Source of the DNA: Orrella dioscoreae
Lineage (GTDB): Bacteria; Pseudomonadota; Gammaproteobacteria; Burkholderiales; Burkholderiaceae_B
Assembly: GCF_900089455.2 (NCBI RefSeq)
Contig: NZ_LT907988.1
Span: 3,844,001 to 3,908,000 of the forward strand
Reading direction: 5' to 3'
DNA length: 64,000 bases
Shown here: positions 24,740-33,031 of the stretch, one piece after another
How positions within the stretch are numbered: the first letter of the stretch is position 1
Layout of the letters: each line of letters starts with the position of its first letter
Made by a program: the position numbers and the translations under genes
Notes under the pieces: model-generated
Told to the model about the DNA's origin: nothing
Database searches by the model: none
The model's input: the letters and a program-made list of their open reading frames with translations, nothing else

Positions 24740-25452
24740 TCGGCGTCGTGATTCCTGCCCACAACGAAGCGGCGCTCATCTCGGTCTGCTTGGCGTCCGT
24801 CCAGGTGGCCTGTGCCCACCCCGGATTGGCAGGGGAATCCGTGGAAGTGGTGGTCGTCCTGGACGATTGCAGCGATGGCACGGCCCTCATCGCGGCCGCC
24901 TACCCTGTCACCTTGCTGTACGCCAGCGCGCGCAATGTCGGCATGGCGCGCGCCCAGGGAGCCCGCCACCTGATCGAGAAAGGCGCGCGCTGGCTGGCTT
25001 TCACCGATGCAGACACCAGCGTGTCACCCGACTGGCTGCCGGCGCAACTCGCCTGTCAGGCCGACGCCGTCTGCGGAACGGTCGGCGTGGCGGACTGGTC
25101 CGTGTTCCAGGGCGACGCGGCCTTGTTGCAAGCGCACTTCAACGCCACCTACCAGGATGCTGCCAACCACCGTCATGTGCACGGCGCCAACTTCGGCATC
25201 AGCGTGCTGGCCTATCTGCGCGCTGGCGGCTTTCCCGCGCTGGCATGCAGCGAGGACCAGGCACTGGTGGACACGCTGGTCGCACTGGGCGTGCACATCG
25301 CCTGGAGCGCCGCGCCGCGGGTCCTGACCAGCGCACGCCAAGACCCGCGCGCGGCTGGCGGTTTCGGCGATGCCTTGCGTGCAGCCCTGCTGCGCTGCCG
25401 GGAACAGGCTGGTGCGGCGCCTCCCCTTGCGGGGAGCAACCCAGCGGCGTAA
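24736..25452 (+). CDS. Family 2 glycosyltransferase
   Basis: This 238-residue GT-A fold glycosyltransferase has the family 2 opening MIGVVIPAHNEAALISVCLASV, then VVVVLDDCSDGTALIAAAY. The metal-binding DxD-like site is LAFTDADTSVSPDW (about 92-105), and the acceptor side HGANFGISVLAYLRAGGFPALACSEDQALVDTL carries the ED(Q) motif. No membrane helix is seen, so it is a soluble or peripheral enzyme that would transfer a sugar from a nucleotide- or lipid-linked donor. GAGG lies a few bases before the ATG. It is the last gene of the cassette and is convergent with the RTX gene at 25494. Confidence 0.88.
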   Translation: MIGVVIPAHNEAALISVCLASVQVACAHPGLAGESVEVVVVLDDCSDGTALIAAAYPVTLLYASARNVGMARAQGARHLIEKGARWLAFTDADTSVSPDWLPAQLACQADAVCGTVGVADWSVFQGDAALLQAHFNATYQDAANHRHVHGANFGISVLAYLRAGGFPALACSEDQALVDTLVALGVHIAWSAAPRVLTSARQDPRAAGGFGDALRAALLRCREQAGAAPPLAGSNPAA

Positions 25453-25493
25453 TTCGCGCGTGCGCCGCCTCGGCGTGGCCAGCCTGCCCGCGC

Positions 25494-27698
25494 TCAGCCG
25501 TACCAGACACCATCGAAATGCGGCAGCTCCTGGAAAGCCAGCAAGGCCCTGCTTGCATCGTGGTAGTCCTGCAGAATGCCGTCCATCGGGTCGGCGTGGC
25601 CGGTGTAGTGCAGCGCTGCCGCCTGGTGGTTGACCCGGGTGACATCAGGAATGAAGGTCTCATGGAAGCGCAGTCCCAGATCGCCGGGCTCGTACCCTTC
25701 GACGATGATGTCGAAGCTTGCGGTCCCGAACTGTTCATTCGCGTCCTCGGCATGAAACTTGATGCGCAGATCGCTGCCGGACAGGCTGAAGTTCACGAAT
25801 ATCTGGTTTTCCAAAGCGCTGTCCAGTACCAGCTTGCCCGGCATGAACGGCCCGCCGACAGGATAGGCTTGGCCATCCAGGAATGACGGGTAGAACGACG
25901 CCGAATACTGGATGTCCACTTCGGCCCCCACGGCGGATGGTGCGGCAAGCAGTACCAGTCCGCCTTTTATTTCCAGCGCCATATCGGGCCTCGTCGTGGC
26001 GGGATTGATGGCGCTGAAGGGAATGTAGAGACGATCATCCGCGTCGGCATCCTTGATGGTCGTCTCGCTGCGGCCCACCACGAAGATGTCCGCCCCGCCA
26101 TTGCCGAACACCACGTTGACCCCGCCGCCCGGGGCAAGCAGGTTCCCTTCCTCGTTCCCGTGCAGGATATCGTTGCCGCTGCCGGTGATAATGTTCTGGA
26201 CGCTGTCGATGAGCAGGCTATGCGTGGCGCTGAGCGGGATCCAGACATCCTGGCCGGTATAGCCCAGGGCGGCCTGATCATCGGCCGTGCCACCATGGGT
26301 TGCGGCGACGTCGGCGCCCCACATTGACCGGTCGAACGAGATCGACCACGACGAGAGGTCGAGGGTGTTACCCATGTCTCCCGCGCCATGGAGGTCGATG
26401 AAGTAATGTGGAGTGGCTTCAGAGGTCGGCAGCAGATCGAGGTCGTGAATGGACAAGATATCCGACCGAGACGAGCCCACCAGACCTTCTATCGAGAACG
26501 CATAATCTCTCGCATAGTCGCTGCCGCCTGCGTCATGTTTGCCGATGATGTACTTGCCCGACCGCTCGTAAAGATCGCCGACGGCTACGCTTTCCAGCTG
26601 GATATGCAGCGAAGCATCAACGCTGGCATAGGAAAGCGTATCCATCCCCTCCCCGCCGTCGACCAGCAGGTTCAGCGTCTGCCGCGAAAGCAACTGGTTG
26701 GGATCTGCGTGAATGATGTCATCGCCCAGCCCGCCATGAATAATGAAATTGTCGAATTTCGTCCTGTCCGGATCGCGATAGAACAGGTCAGGTCCGTCTG
26801 ATTGCATCGTCCCGACGATGACACCCGTCGTCGACGTCAACCAGCTGGCGGGCGAGGCATACGGCAACACGTCGCCAATCGTGAAGGAATGCGTCGCGGG
26901 TAACCCATAGGTGTCGGCAAGGAACGACGCCGTCAACGCGATCAGGTCATCATGCGACGTATCGATGATGTCCGAATAGGCCAATCCCAACTGCGCCATA
27001 TCCGCAGGCGTCAATCGCTCCGCAGTTCTGATGTGCGCGGCCACGGCAGCCATAAGATCGTAGGTCCCCTCGTATTGCTTGATCGTGACGGTTTCCTGGG
27101 TGCCGTCAAGACGATCGATCGTTGCCTGGACCGCCTCAGTCGTCAGCAGCCAATCCTTGTAGAAACTGTCATACCCGAGATAAGGAAACAGCATGACGCC
27201 GGACCAGCCGGTGTAGTCTCCATTGGGGTAATAGATGGGGTCAGAGAAAAGCCGGCCCACGGCAGCCGCCCCATCGATAAGTCCCAAGGTTTCCAGCGTA
27301 GGGAGCTGCCCCCCATTCGCCTGGAGATGTGCGGCAAAATCCGCCCCGATCGTGTTGGAGGCCAGATTCATCGTCGCATTGGTATGGATTCCCGTCCCAT
27401 ACTTGAGATCGATCTGAGACCCGGTGTAACTGCGGATGTACTTGGAAAAGACGCCGACTCCCGCATTCACATCGCGCGCCCCTTCTATCCACGCGTGCAA
27501 ACCGGCATACGGCCCATCGGTCAGCACCGGCTCGGGCAACTCATCAAGCAAGGAGCCGTAGACGCCACCGGCCGCTCCCGCCAGTTGGCTGCCCCTGACG
27601 AAGTCCAGCACCTGCGAGGACACGTCATCCCTGAAGCGTGCAAGGGACTCCTGACTCATACTGCCGAGATACGAATAGTCGTATGCAAGCGTCTTCAC
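25494..27698 (-). CDS. RTX-type repeat protein, probably secreted
   Basis: This 734-residue protein has an unfamiliar N-terminal part (about 1-310) and a C-terminal region with calcium-binding RTX-like nonapeptides: GGLGDDIIHAD (about 321), GGEGMDTLSYASVD (about 346) and GSGNDILHGNEEGNLLAPGGGVNVVFGNGGADIF (about 505-538). The repeats are few and interrupted. There is no N-terminal signal peptide (MKTLAYDYSYLGSMSQESL), which fits type I secretion with a C-terminal signal, but no ABC/MFP exporter gene is in the window. The N-terminal domain lacks an evident zinc-protease HExxH motif, so activity is unknown. It lies 57 bases after a gene for an exported protein in the same direction and is AT-richer than flanking genes, which suggests acquisition. 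Confidence 0.82.
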   Translation of the reverse strand: MKTLAYDYSYLGSMSQESLARFRDDVSSQVLDFVRGSQLAGAAGGVYGSLLDELPEPVLTDGPYAGLHAWIEGARDVNAGVGVFSKYIRSYTGSQIDLKYGTGIHTNATMNLASNTIGADFAAHLQANGGQLPTLETLGLIDGAAAVGRLFSDPIYYPNGDYTGWSGVMLFPYLGYDSFYKDWLLTTEAVQATIDRLDGTQETVTIKQYEGTYDLMAAVAAHIRTAERLTPADMAQLGLAYSDIIDTSHDDLIALTASFLADTYGLPATHSFTIGDVLPYASPASWLTSTTGVIVGTMQSDGPDLFYRDPDRTKFDNFIIHGGLGDDIIHADPNQLLSRQTLNLLVDGGEGMDTLSYASVDASLHIQLESVAVGDLYERSGKYIIGKHDAGGSDYARDYAFSIEGLVGSSRSDILSIHDLDLLPTSEATPHYFIDLHGAGDMGNTLDLSSWSISFDRSMWGADVAATHGGTADDQAALGYTGQDVWIPLSATHSLLIDSVQNIITGSGNDILHGNEEGNLLAPGGGVNVVFGNGGADIFVVGRSETTIKDADADDRLYIPFSAINPATTRPDMALEIKGGLVLLAAPSAVGAEVDIQYSASFYPSFLDGQAYPVGGPFMPGKLVLDSALENQIFVNFSLSGSDLRIKFHAEDANEQFGTASFDIIVEGYEPGDLGLRFHETFIPDVTRVNHQAAALHYTGHADPMDGILQDYHDASRALLAFQELPHFDGVWYG

Positions 27699-27755
27699 AC
27701 TTCCTCCCGATCAACATGCCTGCGACAGCCAGTCACCAGGCCAAACAAGAATTCC

Positions 27756-28547
27756 TCATTGCAAGGCACGCAAGGCCAGCCTGGCCCGAACCGCACGGCT
27801 GATATCGGCCAGATCTGCAAGCACTTTCAATGCGTCATCGCCCTGCGGAAAAGTGAAAGTCATGTTGACGCCCAGGTCGGTGCGATAACTGACCTCACAG
27901 GTCTCCCCTACTGGAACCGCCATGCGGCAGTACCCAGCCGGACTGCTGATCAGTCCCTCAACACCCACCGCAGGATCGAGCCCGAATGGCCCAGCCCACA
28001 ACATGGGAACCTCTTTTCCGGGCGCGTTGTAGAGATATTTGGGACGATGAGTCATGCAATGCAGCAACTGGCCGGGCGCAGAGGCACACGCAGCATTCGA
28101 GTCCTGATATGGGGCGGACGCGCCGGATGCCGGCGCCCAGCGGATAGCCACGCTGCCGCCATCAGACAGGGGAAAACTGAAGTCACCTCCGAATATCCCG
28201 CGCAAGAAGCGCTCGCTTTCCAGCCTGAAGGGAAGCTGCGGGCAACCCAGACGCCGGCGCGTGGGCAGGTCGGAGATATCCACGCCGTACAGTTCCTGCA
28301 AGCGACGAACATTCGTGTAGCGCAATGCCTGGGAGACATCCACGCGATAGACCTGAGGATCGTTCACCACTTGGATGTGGAACGCATCCGCGACCTCCTG
28401 CGCCGAACACTGCGGCGTGTCGACCTGCATATGGATGCCGGGCGCGGTTTGCGCGCCCGCCTCGGCAAAAACGGCCAGCCCGGCCCAAACCGAATGCGCG
28501 ACCCCACGCCTCAGGGAATAAAGAAGGCGGTAGATTGGCTTAACCAT
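27756..28547 (-). CDS. Exported protein of unknown function, paired with RTX gene
   Basis: This 263-residue protein is unrecognised. The start at ATG 28547 gives a signal peptide (MVKPIYRLLYSLRRGVAHSVW, then AGLAVFAEAGAQ) with a cleavage site after AGAQ, near residue 33. The mature part has seven or more cysteines (CSAQEV, RLGCPQLPF, NAACASAP, LLHCMTH, YCRMAV, ETCEVSY), which suggests disulfide bonds in the periplasm or outside. An in-frame ATG 13 codons upstream would extend it without clear benefit. It is 57 bases before the RTX gene in the same direction, so the two may be one transcript and may act together. Composition is AT-richer than the neighbourhood. Confidence 0.65.
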   Translation of the reverse strand: MVKPIYRLLYSLRRGVAHSVWAGLAVFAEAGAQTAPGIHMQVDTPQCSAQEVADAFHIQVVNDPQVYRVDVSQALRYTNVRRLQELYGVDISDLPTRRRLGCPQLPFRLESERFLRGIFGGDFSFPLSDGGSVAIRWAPASGASAPYQDSNAACASAPGQLLHCMTHRPKYLYNAPGKEVPMLWAGPFGLDPAVGVEGLISSPAGYCRMAVPVGETCEVSYRTDLGVNMTFTFPQGDDALKVLADLADISRAVRARLALRALQ

Positions 28548-28676
28548 GGCGCTGCTCTGTCGTGAAATCCCTGCGAATGTATACATCCAGAATAGGAAAT
28601 ACCAATAATCATCAACTTTGATACAACTATTAATGATTCACCTATCGCCAAGCGTGACTCACCAATGCGCAATGCC

Positions 28677-28705
28677 AAAAACAAAGGGCGCCCAGGCGCC
28701 CTTTG
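28677..28705 (-). terminator. Rho-independent terminator of the Bug-receptor operon
   Basis: CAAAGGGCGCC, a two-base loop and GGCGCCCTTTG form a perfect 11-bp stem. Read on the minus strand it is followed by TTTTT (bases 28681-28677), a standard intrinsic terminator. It sits 22 bases after the stop of the TctC-like gene and marks the end of that operon. Confidence 0.85.
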
Positions 28706-28726
28706 TGCGATGACAGGCGAACCCGA

Positions 28727-29713
28727 TCAATTCGCCGAGATATTCGCCGCCTTCACCACCTTGCCCCAGCGGTCCAGCTCTTCCTTCGTGTACGCGCCGA
28801 GTTGCGCCGGATCCATATACAGGGCTTCCGCGCCCTGCTCCGCCGCCTTCTTGCGGAACGCTTCGGTGCGCATGATCTTGGCGATCTCGCCGCTGATCTT
28901 GTCGACCACGGGTTGGGGCGTGCCAGCCGGGGCGTACATCGCGAACCACGACGACACCAGCAGGTCGGGGTAACCGGCTTCCGCGGCGGTGGGCACGTCA
29001 GGCAGCGTGGACAGGCGCTTGTCGCCCGTGACCGCCAGCGCGCGCAGCTTGCCCGCGGCGATCTGGCCCAGCAGCGGCGGCGGGGTCGTGATCGTCATGT
29101 CCACCGCGCCGCCCAGCAGGTCGTTCAGCGCCGGGCCGGTGCCCTTGTAGGGGATGTGCGTGGTCTTGATGCCCGCCATCTGGTTCAGCAGCTCGGTGGC
29201 CACCTGTTGCAGCGAACCATTGCCCGACGAGGCGTAGTTCAGCTTGCCGGGATTCTTCTTCGCATACTCCACCAGTTCCTTGAGCGACTTGATGGGCAGG
29301 TCCGGCCGCACCACGACGACTTGCGGGGCCGACAGGATGTTCGCCACCGGCGCGAAGTCCTTGATGGGATCCCAGTTCAGGTTGGGCGTGACGTGCGGCG
29401 TGATGGCCTGGAAGCCCGAGTACTGCAGCAGGAGCGTGTAGCCATCGGGGTTGGCACGGGCCACGGCCTGGGCCGCAATGCCGCCCGACGCGCCGGGTTT
29501 GTTGTCCACCACCACCGTCTGCCCCAGGGCCTGGCCCAGCGGCTGTGCGATCAGGCGCGCCGCGATGTCGGTCGTGCCGCCAGGCGCGGCGGACACGATC
29601 AGGGAAATCGGCTTGGACGGGAAGTTGTCCTGCGCCTGTGCGGCGCCCATGCCCACGCCCGCCAGCGTCAGCGTGAACAGGGCCTTGCGGAAAATGCTGC
29701 GGTGAGCCTGCAT
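28727..29713 (-). CDS. Bug-family (TctC) solute-binding protein
   Basis: This 328-residue periplasmic binding protein belongs to the tripartite tricarboxylate transporter Bug family, highly expanded in Bordetella and relatives. A signal peptide ends at GAAQAQ (about residue 27). The mature start PSKPISLIVSAAPGGTTDIAARLIAQPLGQALGQTVVVDNKPGASGGIAAQAVA has the family pattern, including the PGGxxD loop and the NrxGAgG loop. It should bind a carboxylic acid. No TctA/TctB membrane genes are nearby, the usual situation for orphan Bug proteins. It is the last gene of an operon with an HMG-CoA-lyase-like enzyme and a CoA transferase, so it probably captures the acid that these enzymes degrade. Confidence 0.92.
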   Translation of the reverse strand: MQAHRSIFRKALFTLTLAGVGMGAAQAQDNFPSKPISLIVSAAPGGTTDIAARLIAQPLGQALGQTVVVDNKPGASGGIAAQAVARANPDGYTLLLQYSGFQAITPHVTPNLNWDPIKDFAPVANILSAPQVVVVRPDLPIKSLKELVEYAKKNPGKLNYASSGNGSLQQVATELLNQMAGIKTTHIPYKGTGPALNDLLGGAVDMTITTPPPLLGQIAAGKLRALAVTGDKRLSTLPDVPTAAEAGYPDLLVSSWFAMYAPAGTPQPVVDKISGEIAKIMRTEAFRKKAAEQGAEALYMDPAQLGAYTKEELDRWGKVVKAANISAN

Positions 29714-29775
29714 GTGATGTCTCCTCTTGGATTCTTTTATCTGGATGTGTAAGGCGGGCCGGAATGTCGCGCCGG

Positions 29776-30744
29776 TCAGGCGGACGGGAAGCGCTCCGCC
29801 AGCCAGGCTGGCGGCGCATGCGTTGCCAGCCGCGGCCCGGCGGCAAGCAAGGGATTGCTGAATTCACGCTGGACCAGCGACGGCAGCCCACGCACCACGT
29901 CCAGCAGCGGGGCCAGCGACACGCCGGTTTCCACGCCCATGCACGCGAACATGTGCACCAGTTCCTCGGTGGCCACGTTGCCGCTCGCACCCGGCGCGAA
30001 GGGACATCCGCCCAGGCCCCCGGCGGCGGCATCGAAACGCGTGATGCCCACCTGCCACGCCGCCACCGCGTTGGCCAGCGCCATGCCGCGGGTGTTGTGC
30101 AGATGGATGGTGATCGGCGTGCCGGGCAGCAGGGCCTGCGCGTCGGCGCTCAGGCTGGCCACCTGCGAGGGATAGGCCATGCCGGTGGTGTCGCACAGCG
30201 TGATGCCCGAGGCGCCCGCATCGACGAGACGACGCGCCAGCGCCAGCACGTCGTCCGCCGGCACGTCACCGTCGAAAGGACAGCCGAAAGCGGTGGACAG
30301 CGAGACATTGCACGGCAGCCCGTGCGTGGCCGCCACGCCCAGGATGTTGCTGAGTTCCGCGAAGGACTGCTCGCGCGTCATGCGCAGGTTGGCGCGGTTG
30401 TGCGTCTCGCTGCTGGACATGACCAGGTTCAGTTCCTGGACGCCAACCTCCAGCGCGCGTTCCAGCCCCCGGACATTGGGCACCAGCGCGGTGTAGATCA
30501 CGCCGGGCCGGCGGCGGATGCCGCGCATGACGTCCTGCGCATCGGCCAGCGCCGGGATGGCCTTGGGCGACGTGAAGCTGGTGACCTCGATGCGGGCAAA
30601 ACCGCAGTCCGACAAGGCATCGACCAGCGCGATCTTGTCTTCCGTGGGCACGAGCGCGCGCTCGATCTGCAGGCCGTCGCGCGGCCCGACCTCGTTGATC
30701 TCGATGCGCGGCGCGCCCGAAGGCATCGTCGTGGATGACGTCAT
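29776..30744 (-). CDS. HMG-CoA lyase-like enzyme
   Basis: This 322-residue TIM-barrel lyase belongs to the HMGL/DRE family. It shows the catalytic-arginine motif NEVGPRDGLQIE (about 17-28), the metal-site motif IHLHNTRGMALAN, and the cysteine loop GLGGCPFAPGASGNVATE. Such enzymes split 3-hydroxy-3-methylglutaryl-CoA or related citramalyl-type CoA esters to acetyl-CoA and an oxo acid. GAAGGAAACGAG directly before the ATG fixes the start. It lies 26 bases after the CoA transferase gene, which would supply the CoA ester. The exact acid is not evident; HMG, citramalate and similar branched acids are candidates. Confidence 0.9.
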   Translation of the reverse strand: MTSSTTMPSGAPRIEINEVGPRDGLQIERALVPTEDKIALVDALSDCGFARIEVTSFTSPKAIPALADAQDVMRGIRRRPGVIYTALVPNVRGLERALEVGVQELNLVMSSSETHNRANLRMTREQSFAELSNILGVAATHGLPCNVSLSTAFGCPFDGDVPADDVLALARRLVDAGASGITLCDTTGMAYPSQVASLSADAQALLPGTPITIHLHNTRGMALANAVAAWQVGITRFDAAAGGLGGCPFAPGASGNVATEELVHMFACMGVETGVSLAPLLDVVRGLPSLVQREFSNPLLAAGPRLATHAPPAWLAERFPSA

Positions 30745-30770
30745 CTCGTTTCCTTCGATCTCGTGACGGT

Positions 30771-31964
30771 TCAGGCGATCACGCCACGCTTGCGCAGGTC
30801 CGCGCGCCGGGCGTCGTCCAGGCCCGCCTGCTTCAGCACCTCGTCGGTGTGCTCGCCCAGGCGGGGCGCGCGCGCACGAATCTCGCCCGGTGTTTCCGAC
30901 AGCAGCGGAAAGATGGCGGGAATTTCCACATCGAGCCCGCTGGCGGATTGCACCGAGGCAATGGCGCCGCGTGCGCGGTAATGGGGGTCGGCAGCAATGT
31001 CGGCAACGTTGTAGATGCGCCCGGCGGGCACGTCGGCTTCGCGCATGGCGGCCAGCACCGTGTCGATCGTCTGCTCGGCGGTCCACGCGCCAATGGCGGC
31101 GTCCAGCTCATGGGCGCGGCGCGCGCGGCCGTCGTTGTGCGCCAGATCGGGATCGTCGCGCAGATCGTGGCGACCGATCTTCCCCATCAGGCGGGCATAG
31201 ATCGCATCGCCATTGCCGGCGATCAGCACGAAGCCGTCGCGGCAGGGATAGGCGTTCGACGGGGCGATGCCGGGCAAGGCTGCGCCGGCCGGCTCGCGCA
31301 CCGCGCCAAACGCCGAGTATTCCGGCAGCAGGCTTTCGCTCAGGTTGAACACGCTTTCGTACAGCGCCGCATCGATCACCTGCCCCTGGCCGCCGCGCGC
31401 GTCGCGCTGGTACAGCGCCAACAGCACGCCCAGCGCGCCATGCAGACCGGCGATGGTGTCTCCCAGCGACAGGCCGGCGCGCACCGGGGCGCGGCCCGGC
31501 TCGCCATTCAGGTAGCGCAGGCCCGCCATGGCCTCGCCGATGGCGGCGAAACCCGGCTCGGTGGCCTTGGGCCCCGTTTGGCCATAGCCCGACACGCGCA
31601 GCATGATCAGACGCGGGTTGGCCGCATGCAGCGCCTCCCACGACAGGCCCCATTTCTCCATGGTGCCTGGACGGAAATTCTCGATCAGCACGTCGGCCTG
31701 CTCCGCCAGCTCGCGCACCAGCGCCTGGCCTTCCGGCTGGCGCAGGTCGACGCAGACGGACTGCTTGCTGCGCGACTGCGCCTCCCACCACACCGACGTG
31801 CCTTCGTGCAGCAGGCGCCATTTACGCAGCGGGTCCCCCTGCCCGGGCGGCTCGATCTTGATGACCTGTGCGCCGAAATCGGCAAGGGTCTTGGCCGCGA
31901 AGGGGCCCGCGATCAGTTGGCCCAGTTCCAGCACGCGGATGCCGGCAAGGATCTGCCCAGCCAT
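30771..31964 (-). CDS. CaiB/BaiF-type (family III) CoA transferase
   Basis: This 397-residue enzyme is a family III CoA transferase. The N-terminus LAGIRVLELGQLIAGPFAAKTLADFGAQVIKIEPPGQGDPLRKW is diagnostic. The region SLGDTIAGLHGALGVLLAL carries the catalytic aspartate (about residue 170). It moves CoA from a donor such as succinyl-CoA to a carboxylic acid. The ATG at 31964 matches the family start. It is first in the operon CoA transferase - lyase - Bug protein, on the same strand as the LysR gene at 32106, and should activate the acid taken up through the Bug protein before cleavage. Confidence 0.9.
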   Translation of the reverse strand: MAGQILAGIRVLELGQLIAGPFAAKTLADFGAQVIKIEPPGQGDPLRKWRLLHEGTSVWWEAQSRSKQSVCVDLRQPEGQALVRELAEQADVLIENFRPGTMEKWGLSWEALHAANPRLIMLRVSGYGQTGPKATEPGFAAIGEAMAGLRYLNGEPGRAPVRAGLSLGDTIAGLHGALGVLLALYQRDARGGQGQVIDAALYESVFNLSESLLPEYSAFGAVREPAGAALPGIAPSNAYPCRDGFVLIAGNGDAIYARLMGKIGRHDLRDDPDLAHNDGRARRAHELDAAIGAWTAEQTIDTVLAAMREADVPAGRIYNVADIAADPHYRARGAIASVQSASGLDVEIPAIFPLLSETPGEIRARAPRLGEHTDEVLKQAGLDDARRADLRKRGVIA

Positions 31965-32071
31965 GGTGTCTCCAGCTCGATGAATGTTCTTATGCTGGCG
32001 GCATTGTGCGCGTGCGTCGGCGCGGGCCGGAATGACCAATGCGTGAAGGGGGGGTTCCGGAATCGGGAAAC

Positions 32072-32088
32072 CCTGGGGAAACCCCAGG
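32072..32088 (-). terminator. Short hairpin after LysR gene
   Basis: CCTGGGG-AAA-CCCCAGG is a perfect 7-bp stem lying 17 bases after the stop of the LysR gene at 32106 (minus strand). It is followed on that strand by GTTTCCC. It may attenuate read-through from the regulator into the CoA-transferase operon. Confidence 0.4.
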
Positions 32089-32105
32089 TCCGCGCGGACA
32101 GCGGC

Positions 32106-33002
32106 CTAGCCGTCCTGGCGCAGGTGCGCGAAGAGCAGCCGCGCGGGCACGGGCAGGGTCTCGGGGTCCCGCACGCCCATCAGCAGGTCGCGCCGCGCCC
32201 ATTCGTCGGACAGGCCGATCAGCTTCACCTGCATCGATCTTGCATGCGGCTCGGCCGCGATGCGGGGCAGGATGCCGATGCCGCCCGTGGCCACCACCAT
32301 GCGGCAGATGGCATCGAAGCTGCGGACCTGGATACGCAGGCGGATCGCCTTGGCCAGGCGCTGGCTTTCCTCTTCCAGCCGGCTGGCCAGCGAGGTGGCG
32401 GGCGACAGGCCCACGTAGTCGAAGTCCAGGGTCTCGGCAAAGGACACCGAGGCATGCACCGCCAGCGGGTGGCGCGGCGGCGTGATGAGCACCAGTTCGT
32501 CGTGGCGGTATCGCACCGACACCAGTCCCTCGGCGGGGGTGCGCTCCGCGAACAGACCCAGGTCGGCGCGTTTTTCCAGCACGGCGGTCACGACGTCGCT
32601 GCTGTTCATTTCCTCGAGCTGTATCCGCACGGCGGGATGCTGCGCCATGAAACGCGCCAGGTCTTCGGGCAGGAACTGCGTGATGACGGAGGTGTTGGCC
32701 GCGATACGCACCTGGCCCCGCACGCCTTCGGCGTAGTCCGACAGCAGGCTGGCCATCTGCTCCACTTCCTGCAGCACGCGCTGCGCATGCGCCAGGCAGG
32801 CCTGGCCCGCGTCCGTCAGCTCGACGCCCGCTGCGTTGCGAAAGAGCAGCGGCGTGCCCAGCGCGGCCTCCAGGTCGGAGATGCGCTTGCTGGCAGCGCC
32901 CACGGCCAGGTGCGACTGGCGGGCCCCGGCCGAGATGCTGCCCTGGCGCGCAACGGCAACGAACAGCGCCAGGGTGACCAGATCGAAACGAGCGAGATTC
33001 AT
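32106..33002 (-). CDS. LysR-family regulator of the CoA-transferase operon
   Basis: This 298-residue LysR-type regulator has its helix-turn-helix at about 5-65 (LVTLALFVAVARQGSISAGARQSHLAVGAASKRISDLEAALGTPLLFRN). The effector domain begins GQVRIAANTSVITQFLPEDLARFMAQHPAVRIQLEE. It lies upstream of, and in the same direction as, the CoA transferase, lyase and Bug genes, the usual arrangement in this family of bacteria for a pathway-specific regulator. The start at ATG 33002 matches the family (MNLARFDL). The effector is presumably the acid or CoA ester of that pathway; this is inference. Confidence 0.88.
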   Translation of the reverse strand: MNLARFDLVTLALFVAVARQGSISAGARQSHLAVGAASKRISDLEAALGTPLLFRNAAGVELTDAGQACLAHAQRVLQEVEQMASLLSDYAEGVRGQVRIAANTSVITQFLPEDLARFMAQHPAVRIQLEEMNSSDVVTAVLEKRADLGLFAERTPAEGLVSVRYRHDELVLITPPRHPLAVHASVSFAETLDFDYVGLSPATSLASRLEEESQRLAKAIRLRIQVRSFDAICRMVVATGGIGILPRIAAEPHARSMQVKLIGLSDEWARRDLLMGVRDPETLPVPARLLFAHLRQDG

Positions 33003-33031
33003 CGCTGCAATATACCGGGCGGGACCGGGCG

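Noticed and set aside
26952-28565. Plus-strand open frame of 537 codons over the RTX pair
   Set aside because: It crosses the gap between two minus-strand genes and has low-complexity translation; the minus-strand genes have signal peptide and RTX motifs.
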